A DNA stretch of 61,614 nucleotides from an uncultured Bacilli bacterium (GTDB taxonomy: Bacteria > Bacillota_I > Bacilli_A > RF39 > UBA660), in contig CALVXO010000006.1 in the NCBI GenBank assembly GCA_944371325.1, positions 1-61,614 on the forward strand, given 5' to 3'. The position numbers were made by a program, and so were the translations under genes. The notes under the pieces were generated by a model, which worked only from the letters and a program-made list of their open reading frames with translations, was not told where the DNA came from and made no database searches. Positions 1 through 7,549 of the stretch are shown here, piece by piece (the first letter of the stretch is position 1; each line of letters begins with the position of its first letter).

Positions 1-4
1 TTTA

Positions 5-33
5 ACAAAAAAAATCAACTTTTCAGTTGATTT
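5..33 (-). terminator. Rho-independent terminator after tRNA-Gly
   Basis: A perfect 9-bp inverted repeat (12-20 with 25-33) has a 4-nt loop. On the minus strand it is followed by a T run, so it would end the tRNA-Gly transcript. Confidence 0.7.
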
Positions 34-71
34 AATCATTAACGTCACATTGGTGCGACGATTTTACCTTA

Positions 72-146
72 TGGAGCAAGTGAGCGGAATCGAACCGCCG
101 TCCCAGCCTTGGCAAGGCCGTATACTAACCGCTGTACTACACCTGC
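72..146 (-). tRNA. tRNA-Gly (GCC)
   Basis: The minus strand folds as a cloverleaf. The 7-bp acceptor stem pairs GCAGGTG with CACTTGC. The anticodon loop is TTGCCAA on a CGGCC/GGCTG stem, giving anticodon GCC. The T-arm carries GGTTCGATTCC. The 3' CCA is encoded. A terminator follows directly. Confidence 0.95.
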
Positions 147-196
147 AAAACTAAATATAATTATACATTAATTATATTTAAATGTAAATAGTTTTA

Positions 197-1114
197 TTAA
201 AAAAATATTAAATAACTATAATAAAGAAGAAAAACAAATATCATCATTGCTCCTTCTAACCTTGAAATAGTCATTTTGCTTTTACAAAATATATAAAACA
301 ATAAAGGAGATAACACCAACATAAATAAATCAACATAATTAAATGAATTAGAAATTACATTACCAAACATTAATATAGGAAGTCCTAAAACTATACAAAT
401 GTTAAATATATTTGATCCTATAATATTCCCTACTGTCATGTCAAACTCACCTTTTTTAGCTGATGTAATAGTAATCATTAATTCTGGCAAGGAAGTTCCT
501 ATTACAATAACTATCATAGAAATCAATTTAGGCGCTATATTATAAGTACTAGATAAATAAAGAGTTGAATCAACTACTAAATCACTTCCTATTACTATAA
601 TAAATAAAGAAAATATAGTTAAAATAAATGATTTTAATTTATTAATTTTAATATCAGTTTCTTCTACTTTTTTAAATCTTTTAATCATTTTATATAAATA
701 TAAACAAAACAACAAAAATAATAACATCAATACTAAAGAATCAATTCTTGATAATTTGCCATCTAAAAATAATAAACAAAATGATAAAGAACTTAATATT
801 AAAAGTGGTATTTCTTTTTTTACTGTAGCAGTTTCAATTTTAATTGGTTTTATTAAACTACCTATTCCAATAATAAGTAATATATTAGCTATACAACTAC
901 CTATTACATTAGCAATTGAAACATCATAATTTTCTAAACTAGAAAAGGAAACCGCTAATTCGGGTGCACATGTACAAAATGATGCGATAGTTAACGCTAC
1001 TACCATTTTAGGTATTTTAAAACTATTTGCTAAAGAAGTTGAACTATCAACAAATATATTGGAAAATACAATCAATAAAATTAAACCTAAAACCAATAAA
1101 ATTATTTGTACCAT
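197..1114 (-). CDS. Calcium/sodium antiporter (CaCA family, YrbG-like)
   Basis: This 305-aa integral membrane protein is a predicted K+-dependent Na+/Ca2+ exchanger-type cation antiporter. It shows the duplicated alpha repeats of the CaCA superfamily: ASFCTCAPELAVS in the N-terminal half (about residues 43-55) and GTSLPELMITITS in the C-terminal half. Each repeat is followed by a GNIIGSN/NVIGSC-type segment, and about ten hydrophobic helices cover the protein. An AGGTGA site precedes the ATG. The ion specificity cannot be read from sequence; Ca2+/Na+ exchange is the family default. Confidence 0.88.
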   Translation of the reverse strand: MVQIILLVLGLILLIVFSNIFVDSSTSLANSFKIPKMVVALTIASFCTCAPELAVSFSSLENYDVSIANVIGSCIANILLIIGIGSLIKPIKIETATVKKEIPLLILSSLSFCLLFLDGKLSRIDSLVLMLLFLLFCLYLYKMIKRFKKVEETDIKINKLKSFILTIFSLFIIVIGSDLVVDSTLYLSSTYNIAPKLISMIVIVIGTSLPELMITITSAKKGEFDMTVGNIIGSNIFNICIVLGLPILMFGNVISNSFNYVDLFMLVLSPLLFYIFCKSKMTISRLEGAMMIFVFLLYYSYLIFF

Positions 1115-1142
1115 TCTATCACCTATTATTATTTTATCATAA

Positions 1143-1174
1143 AAAAAAGATTTAAACCATATTAAATCTTTTTT
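1143..1174 (-). terminator. Terminator at the gltX 3' end
   Basis: A hairpin pairs AAAAAAGATTTAA with TTAAATCTTTTTT around a 6-nt loop. It overlaps the gltX stop and separates it from the antiporter gene. Confidence 0.65.
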
Positions 1175-2786
1175 CCATTCTTTCTTTACCTAATAGTTTC
1201 ATTATTTCATATAAATCTGGTGTCATTGATTTAGTGGTTAAACCAACTCTTAATACGTTACTTACATCAGCAATATTTCCTTTATAGTTATTAGGATTTT
1301 CTTTATATGCTTTCATATCAGAAGCATAACCTAAAGTATCACATACTTCTTTCATTTTATTAAACCATGTATCTTTATCATCATTAACATCATATTTACT
1401 AATATATAAATTTAATATTTTTTTAATTTCATTTTTATCTGTTATATTTTGCCATTCATAATTTAAATTAGTAAATAATTCATCATACATATACCAATTT
1501 TGTTTTCTAAAATCAGAAAACATTGCTAAATCTTTACGAGGTTTCTTTTGAACTCTTTCAATATTCATAACATTAATACTATAATCTTTATATTTAGTTA
1601 ATAATTCATATAGTTCATTATCATAGTTTTTACTATATTCTAATGTATTATTATAAACATCTACCGCACTTAATAAACTAATATAATTTTTAGATATATT
1701 TAATAATTTATCAACATCAAATAAAGAACCACTTGCACTTATTTTTTTAAATTCTAATTTAAAATCATCAATTGTTTTATCTTTATTTTGTAAATACCAC
1801 ATTTCAAAATTTGAATTGGCAACTGTACATAAATATAATAAAACTGCTTGAGTTGGAATACCTTTTTCATGATAATATGAAATAGCGGCTTCTGGATCTT
1901 TTCTTTTAGACAATTTTCTTCTTGTTCCATTATCTTCTTTTAATAATGGTGATATATGAGCATATTTAGGTGGCTTAAACCCAAATACTTTAAATAACTG
2001 CAAATGAATTGGTACACTAGATAACCATTCATCTCCTCTTATAACATGAGTAGTTCCCATTAAATAATCATCTACTAAATGGGCAAAATGATAAGTTGGT
2101 AGGCCATCACCTTTAATAATAATAATATCTAAATCATTTTCAGGCAATTCTAATTTACCTTTTACTAAATCATCATAAATAACTTTATTTTCAAATTTAC
2201 CAGGTGATTTTAATCTTATTACATATTTTTCACCATTATTAATTCTATTAATAACTTCTTCATGAGATAAGTATCTGTCTCTTGCCCATTTACCGTAATA
2301 ACCAATTCTATCTTTGATACTTTCTTGTTCTTTACGAATATTTTCTAAATCTTCTTCTGTACAAAAACAAGGATAAGCTAAATCATTCATAATTAAATGT
2401 TTAGCAAATGTTTGATATATTTCTTTTCTTTTACTTTGAATATAAGGACCATATTCCCCTATCCATTCGTTTTCACTAATCATTCCTTCATCGATTTTAA
2501 TTCCATAATTTTTTAAATCTTTGATAATGCCAGTAACACCATTTTCAATTTCTCTTTTTTTATCAGTATCTTCGATTCTTAAGAAGAAAACTCCAGAAGA
2601 TTGTTTAGCCATTTTGCTTGCTATAAAAGCAGAAAACAAAGCCCCCATATGAACATATCCAGTTGGACTTGGTGCATATCTTGTTACAATAGCTCCTTCA
2701 CTCAAATTACGATCAGGATATATTTTTTTATAATCTTCAATTGTTTTATCTATATTTGGTAATAATAAATCTGCATATTCTTTCAT
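1152..2786 (-). CDS. gltX: Glutamate--tRNA ligase
   Basis: This cytosolic class I aminoacyl-tRNA synthetase charges tRNA-Glu. Because gatCAB is also in the window, it may also mischarge tRNA-Gln. The 544-aa product has the HIGH-type motif in APSPTGYVHMG (about residues 38-48) and the KMSKS-type loop KLSKRKDPEA. An AAAAGGAGA site lies before ATG 2786. A C-terminal anticodon-binding region is present and the length is near family size. Which tRNAs it charges is inferred from family knowledge. Confidence 0.95.
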   Translation of the reverse strand: MKEYADLLLPNIDKTIEDYKKIYPDRNLSEGAIVTRYAPSPTGYVHMGALFSAFIASKMAKQSSGVFFLRIEDTDKKREIENGVTGIIKDLKNYGIKIDEGMISENEWIGEYGPYIQSKRKEIYQTFAKHLIMNDLAYPCFCTEEDLENIRKEQESIKDRIGYYGKWARDRYLSHEEVINRINNGEKYVIRLKSPGKFENKVIYDDLVKGKLELPENDLDIIIIKGDGLPTYHFAHLVDDYLMGTTHVIRGDEWLSSVPIHLQLFKVFGFKPPKYAHISPLLKEDNGTRRKLSKRKDPEAAISYYHEKGIPTQAVLLYLCTVANSNFEMWYLQNKDKTIDDFKLEFKKISASGSLFDVDKLLNISKNYISLLSAVDVYNNTLEYSKNYDNELYELLTKYKDYSINVMNIERVQKKPRKDLAMFSDFRKQNWYMYDELFTNLNYEWQNITDKNEIKKILNLYISKYDVNDDKDTWFNKMKEVCDTLGYASDMKAYKENPNNYKGNIADVSNVLRVGLTTKSMTPDLYEIMKLLGKERMEKRFNMV

Positions 2787-2840
2787 AATAAATCTCCTTT
2801 TAAAATATTATATCATAAAAAAAAGTATCTAAAATACCTT

Positions 2841-3050
2841 TTACATATATTTTGTCATTTGTTTCATCATTTGATTAACTTGTTTTTGACTAGGAGTTCT
2901 TCCCATTTGTGTCATCATTGCTTTAATCATTTGTTCATTAATAGGTGGATTTTTCTTTAATTGTTTTTTAATTAAATTACGCGCTATAAAAAAACCAATT
3001 GCTCCTCCTATTAAAACACCAACTAACAAATATAATAAATTCCATAACAT
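2841..3050 (-). CDS. yneF: YneF family membrane protein (UPF0154)
   Basis: This 69-aa protein has one N-terminal membrane helix ([20 protein letters not shown]) and a basic C-terminal tail with [20 protein letters not shown], which is the signature of the UPF0154/YneF family. It lies next to the sirA-like gene and tkt, as in Bacillus subtilis, which supports the assignment. An AGGTGATG site precedes the ATG. Its molecular function is unknown. Confidence 0.9.
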   Translation of the reverse strand: MLWNLLYLLVGVLIGGAIGFFIARNLIKKQLKKNPPINEQMIKAMMTQMGRTPSQKQVNQMMKQMTKYM

Positions 3051-3093
3051 TTTTCATCACCTACTAACATTTTACTATTTTTTTAAAGTTTTT

Positions 3094-3474
3094 TCAACAA
3101 TATTGTAATCTATTTAAATAAAAATAATCATTATTTATAAAATCACATACAAATATATATTTATTATATTCATTAAAATCATCAATTATATCTAAATTTC
3201 TACTTTTTACAATAATCCTCGTATGTCTTATTTCAATAAAAGTTTTATCAATATAAAAAGTTTTATTATTGTCCAAATTATATTTTTTATTAATAAAATG
3301 TCTTAAAGTAAATGGATTAATTCGTTCACATAATTGGCTATATAAAGAAATTCCATAATTAAAATCTTCTTTTAAAGTGTATAATTTTTTTAAAATATCA
3401 AATAAAAACAAAGGATTTTTTTTATAATAATCATAATATTCTTTTTTAATAATAAAAAGATTATATTCTCTCAT
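3094..3474 (-). CDS. sirA: SirA-like sporulation inhibitor of replication
   Basis: This 126-aa protein resembles B. subtilis SirA (YneE), which binds DnaA and blocks new rounds of replication at the onset of sporulation. Visible similarities, recalled rather than aligned by software, are the N-terminal FIIKKEYYDYY segment and the C-terminal VCDFINNDYFYLN, like the SirA ends. Its position between yneF and tkt is the SirA position in Bacillus. The sequence is divergent, so synteny carries much of the call. A GGTGAT site precedes the start. The DnaA-binding residues were not checked. Confidence 0.6.
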   Translation of the reverse strand: MREYNLFIIKKEYYDYYKKNPLFLFDILKKLYTLKEDFNYGISLYSQLCERINPFTLRHFINKKYNLDNNKTFYIDKTFIEIRHTRIIVKSRNLDIIDDFNEYNKYIFVCDFINNDYFYLNRLQYC

Positions 3475-3522
3475 TAGTAATCACCAATAAAATTATATAA
3501 TCTTATATTTAAAAATTTTGTC

Positions 3523-5424
3523 TTATTTTAGTAATTTAATAATTTTTTGTAATATTTTATCATAACTAAAGTCCATTTCATTTAAAACTTCTTCAGAAGT
3601 ACCACTACATCCAAATTTATCTAAAGTAATTAAATATTTGTCACTATAAACAAAACCTTCCCAACCATATTTAGATCCTGCTTCAATTACAATAGTTCGA
3701 TATCCTTTAGGTATTACACTTTCTTGATATTCTTTACTTTGATTCAAGAATAATTCACGATTAGGCATACTTACTACTCTAATATCTATTTTATAAGTTT
3801 CATATAAATAATCCGCTATTTTAATACTTAATTCTACTTCACTACCAGTACTTATAATAGTAGCATGTAAATGATTTTCTTTTCTTACAATATAACCACC
3901 ATACATAACATATCTTGAATTAGTTAATTTATTTAGTCCAACTTCATTCCTTGATAAAACTAAACAACTAGGCTTTTTATTATTGATTATATATTCCCAG
4001 CTACCAACTATTTCTCTAGCATCAGCTGGTCTAAACACGTTCATATTAGGAATACTTCTTAAAGAAATTAATTGTTCAATTGGTTGATGCGTTGGACCAT
4101 CTTGACCAATATTAATAGAATCATGAGTAAAAATATAAATAACAGGCAAGTTCATTAAAGCACTCATTCTCATACTAGGTTTTAAATAATCCGAAAACAC
4201 CAAAAATGTTGAACCAAAGGCATAATAATTAGATAGCGCCAAACCATTTAATATAGCACCCATAGCATGTTCTCTTACTCCAAAATTAATATTTTTATTT
4301 ATAATCGTTTTAGTTGATGAACTTAAATCAGCAGATCCTCCTATAAAATTAGGTAATCTTTTTTCTATTTCTTTCATTATTTTGCCATTAGTAACTCTTA
4401 AAGATTCTCTTAAATTTGAATCAAAAACCAAATGACTTAAATCAAGTTTATTATCTTGTTTTGTATAATTAAATTCTAAACTTAATTGATTAAATAAATC
4501 ATATTTTTTTAAACTTCTTTCATTTATTTGTTTAACAAAATTTTCTTTAGCTTCCATATCAACATAAAATTCTTCTGGTTCAATTTTTAATTTTAATTTT
4601 AGTTTTGTTATATCATCTTTATCCAATGGACTACCATGAACCTTATTAGTATTTTCATTAATTGATCCATCGCCTAAAATAGTTTTTATTTGAATTAAAG
4701 TTGGCTTATCACTTTTTTTAGCTTCTTCTATTGCTTTATCAATATTGGATATCAAAGTACCATCCTTAACTAAAATTGTATTCCAATTTAAAGCTTTAAA
4801 TCTATCTATTATATTATCATCAAATACACCTTTTGTTTTACCATCTAAAGACATATCATTAGAATCATATAAAACAATTAAATTATTTAATTTTAAACTA
4901 CCTGCTAAAGAAGTGGCTTCATAACTAATTCCTTCCATTAAGTCACCATCACCACATAACACATAAACGTGATAATCAAATAAACTTTGTCTTTTACCCA
5001 ATTTACTTCTTTTAGGTATTTCATATTTTAAATTTAATTCTTTTCCAGCAATAGCCATACCAACTGCTGACGCAATTCCTTGGCCTAAAGGTCCTGTTGA
5101 CATATCAACACCTTTAGTAACCATGTATTCAGGATGTCCTGGTGTTTTAGATTTAATATGTCTAAATTGTTTTAAATCATCTAATGTTAAAAAACCCGCC
5201 ATATATAAAGTTGCATATAATAGTGCTGATCCATGGCCAGCAGATAAAACAAATCTATCTCTATTTTCCCAAAATGGATCATTAACATTAATATTCATAT
5301 GTTTAGCATACAAAGTATAAATAATAGGTGCTGCACTTAAAACAATTCCAGGATGACCACTACCAGCTTTATCAATCATATCAATACCTAAAGTTTTAAT
5401 ATTATTTACTATTTCTCTATCCAT
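3523..5424 (-). CDS. tkt: Transketolase
   Basis: This thiamine-diphosphate enzyme of the non-oxidative pentose phosphate pathway transfers two-carbon ketol units. The 633-aa product carries the N-terminal GHGSALLYATLYM segment, the TPP/Mg-binding GDGDLMEGISYEA, and the pyrimidine-domain region NFGVREHAMGAILNGLAL with DSINIGQDGPTHQPIE. It has full family length. The start has a GGTGATG site. The gene is downstream of a probable 6S RNA that has its own terminator. Confidence 0.95.
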   Translation of the reverse strand: MDREIVNNIKTLGIDMIDKAGSGHPGIVLSAAPIIYTLYAKHMNINVNDPFWENRDRFVLSAGHGSALLYATLYMAGFLTLDDLKQFRHIKSKTPGHPEYMVTKGVDMSTGPLGQGIASAVGMAIAGKELNLKYEIPKRSKLGKRQSLFDYHVYVLCGDGDLMEGISYEATSLAGSLKLNNLIVLYDSNDMSLDGKTKGVFDDNIIDRFKALNWNTILVKDGTLISNIDKAIEEAKKSDKPTLIQIKTILGDGSINENTNKVHGSPLDKDDITKLKLKLKIEPEEFYVDMEAKENFVKQINERSLKKYDLFNQLSLEFNYTKQDNKLDLSHLVFDSNLRESLRVTNGKIMKEIEKRLPNFIGGSADLSSSTKTIINKNINFGVREHAMGAILNGLALSNYYAFGSTFLVFSDYLKPSMRMSALMNLPVIYIFTHDSINIGQDGPTHQPIEQLISLRSIPNMNVFRPADAREIVGSWEYIINNKKPSCLVLSRNEVGLNKLTNSRYVMYGGYIVRKENHLHATIISTGSEVELSIKIADYLYETYKIDIRVVSMPNRELFLNQSKEYQESVIPKGYRTIVIEAGSKYGWEGFVYSDKYLITLDKFGCSGTSEEVLNEMDFSYDKILQKIIKLLK

Positions 5425-5471
5425 ATCATCACCTTCTTATATCTTTTTCATTATACCATATTTTATACAAA

Positions 5472-5650
5472 AAAAAAAGTCCAAGAATACGGGCTCCTAA
5501 CGATAAAACCTAGTCTCTACCAGGTGGGCATCACATCATCAATATTAGGATTCTCAAGAATCTTGAGCATTCAACACCATTGATGAATTAGATTCCCAAT
5601 GTTCGTTAATTAGTCGGTTTTTCTAATTGAGCTTATCGCTATTCCTAGAC
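5472..5650 (-). ncRNA. ssrS: Probable 6S RNA
   Basis: The ends of this ~179-nt minus-strand transcript pair over a long helix: GTCTAGGAATA with TATTCTTGGAC, then GCGATAA with TTATCGT. Inside lie two side hairpins (AATTAG...CTAATT and CCTGG...CTAGG) and a distal helix (CATCAAT with ATTGATG). A rod with a large central bubble is the 6S RNA plan. A TATAAT box at 5657-5662 places the start near 5650, and a T run follows the 3' end. Sizes and motifs do not fit SRP RNA, tmRNA or RNase P. No covariance search was possible. Confidence 0.6.
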
Positions 5651-5724
5651 AACAATATTATATCACATTTTTTATAAAAATATACTAAAATAATAAAATT
5701 TTATATTTTCCCAAAATGTTAATT

Positions 5725-6084
5725 TTAATTTAACTTATAAACATACGCACCATTTTCAATTGCTTCTTCTTCAATACTATCAATATCTTCATGCTCTGCA
5801 ACATAATCATGACCACTTTTAGAATTTCCATCAATTATTAATTTTCCATCTTCATATACTTCATAATACATTGCATAAGATGTATATCTTACATTAAAAT
5901 TATATCCTTCACATTCCCTAAAAATAACAGGTTGTCCACCAAACTCTACTATCATGTGATGACAGGTTGAAGATACTTCTTCATTAATTTTTTGTTTATT
6001 AGTACTTGAACAACCACTAAATAAAGTAATACCAACAGCAGTTGTCAATGCTAATGCCCTTTTATATATTTTTAAATTTTTCAT
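5725..6084 (-). CDS. Putative lipoprotein, unknown function
   Basis: This 119-aa protein has a lipoprotein signal: basic start KNLKIYKR, hydrophobic core, then lipobox LFSGC (Cys25). It should be secreted and anchored to the outer face of the membrane. The mature part holds two further cysteines (TCHHM, RECEG) and a strongly acidic C-terminal third. I recognise no family. An AAAGGAG site lies upstream of the ATG. The adjacent ttcA-like gene is not clearly linked. Confidence 0.7.
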   Translation of the reverse strand: MKNLKIYKRALALTTAVGITLFSGCSSTNKQKINEEVSSTCHHMIVEFGGQPVIFRECEGYNFNVRYTSYAMYYEVYEDGKLIIDGNSKSGHDYVAEHEDIDSIEEEAIENGAYVYKLN

Positions 6085-6149
6085 TTTTTCTCCTTTAAAA
6101 TTTATTTTATTGTTTGCTTATTTTACTATTTCAAAACACAAATCTTTAA

Positions 6150-6911
6150 TCATTTTTTTGTCCCTAAAATGGTATTTAAATTAACATTCTTTGTACTTGT
6201 CATAATGTTTATATCTGCTTTACTGTAAATTTTATTTAATTCTTTAACTAAATTTTTAATAACTAATCTTTGACCACTATTTTTTTTAGTAACAGAACAA
6301 GCACAATCTAAAAATTCTAATTCATTAGATTTAGCCCATCTTATTATATCTTCTTCATGTACATAATAAAGTGGTCTTATTAAAAACATATCATCAAAAT
6401 TAGTACTTTTTATTTTAGGCATCATACTACTAAAATTACCTGTAAAAATCATATTTAATAAAACTGTTTCGATAACATCATTAAAATGATGACCTAGTGC
6501 AATTTTATTACATCCTAACTTCTTAGCATAACTATATAAATAACCTCTACGCATCTTCGCACATAAATAACAAGGATTATCAGTTTTATCTGCTACATTA
6601 AATATTGGCGTATCAAATATATGAGCATCAATATTTAATGTAGTTAAATTTTCTTTTATTTTATTTAAATTATCTTGATTATATCCTGGATTCATAACAA
6701 TAAATTCCAAATCAAAATTAAATTTACCATGCTTTTTTATTTCTTGCATACATTTAGCAAGTAAAAAAGAATCCTTACCTCCACTTATACAAACAGCAAT
6801 TTTATCATTTTCTTCAATTAAATTAAATTCTTTAATTGCTTTTACAAATGGAACAAATATTTTTTTTCGGTATTTTTTAATAATACTTCTTTCTATTTCT
6901 TTTAACTCCAT
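6150..6911 (-). CDS. TtcA-family tRNA 2-thiolation ATPase
   Basis: This cytosolic PP-loop ATP pyrophosphatase is likely a tRNA cytidine-32 2-sulfurtransferase or a close relative. Seen: the PP-loop ISGGKDS (about residues 41-47), a PCYLCAKMRRGYLYS segment with the CxxC that would help bind an Fe-S cluster, the GHHFNDVIETVLLN motif, and later DCACS cysteines. The ATG at 6911 is chosen because AGGTG is correctly spaced before it. The product is 253 aa. TtcA-like proteins in Firmicutes may have other substrates, so the exact tRNA target is inferred. Confidence 0.8.
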   Translation of the reverse strand: MELKEIERSIIKKYRKKIFVPFVKAIKEFNLIEENDKIAVCISGGKDSFLLAKCMQEIKKHGKFNFDLEFIVMNPGYNQDNLNKIKENLTTLNIDAHIFDTPIFNVADKTDNPCYLCAKMRRGYLYSYAKKLGCNKIALGHHFNDVIETVLLNMIFTGNFSSMMPKIKSTNFDDMFLIRPLYYVHEEDIIRWAKSNELEFLDCACSVTKKNSGQRLVIKNLVKELNKIYSKADINIMTSTKNVNLNTILGTKK

Positions 6912-7010
6912 AAACAACACCTAAAATATTATACCAAAAAAATAAATGAATTAACATTTATTTTTCTTTAAATCATAAACAATATCAATATTATCAAATA
7001 AAAGAACATT

Positions 7011-7475
7011 TTATATTTGATGTTCTTTTACTGGTTCACTTAACATACTACTAAAAAATTCTTTTAACAAATCTAAATTGCCATCAGTATAACTTTCAAC
7101 AAAACCTAAATTTAATTTATTTTTATCTTCATCAGTTATTTTAGAAAAATCTAAAGAATAATCAAAATTTAAATATGAATTAATAAATAATAATACTTCA
7201 TTTAAATATTTAATTATTAATTTTTCATTATCATTTTCAAAAGGTTTAATCAAATTTAATTCTGAATAATAATAAGCTAAAAAATTAGTTATATCATCTT
7301 TTGTTTTTATTTTTTTTAAATCATCAGTTATTTTTTCAAATAACATATTTAAATATTTAACAATAAATTCACAAGAACAATTATTATTAATATTTTTTGT
7401 TCTAATTGGATTTTTACTAATAAAATAATTTACACTAAACAAAATATGCGGCTTAGGCATTTCACTATTTTCCAT
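7011..7475 (-). CDS. Unknown protein, possibly a degenerate Fic-fold
   Basis: This 154-aa protein has start ATG 7475, with AAAGGTGG eight bases upstream. The only recognisable stretch is AYYYSELNLIKPFENDNEKL (about residues 71-90). It lines up with the Fic core (Y.ELN.IHPF.DGNGR) but has Lys for the catalytic His and lacks GNGR. If related to Fic it would be catalytically dead. It is charged and Asn/Lys-rich, with no signal peptide or membrane helix. It precedes pheT but has no clear functional tie. Confidence 0.5.
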   Translation of the reverse strand: MENSEMPKPHILFSVNYFISKNPIRTKNINNNCSCEFIVKYLNMLFEKITDDLKKIKTKDDITNFLAYYYSELNLIKPFENDNEKLIIKYLNEVLLFINSYLNFDYSLDFSKITDEDKNKLNLGFVESYTDGNLDLLKEFFSSMLSEPVKEHQI

Positions 7476-7522
7476 CTTTCTTTCCACCTTTCAATATATC
7501 GCCTACTAAAATTATATCACAA

Positions 7523-7549
7523 AAAAAGTAAGAAAACTTACTTTTTTAC
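7523..7549. terminator. Terminator at the pheT 3' end
   Basis: The repeat AAAAAGTAAG pairs with CTTACTTTTT around an AAAA loop, with T runs on both strands. It overlaps the end of pheT. Confidence 0.65.

Noticed and set aside
5472..5650. SRP RNA, tmRNA, RNase P RNA or a riboswitch for tkt
   Set aside because: Conserved motifs of those RNAs are absent, sizes differ, and the RNA ends in its own terminator before tkt with no alternative antiterminator visible.
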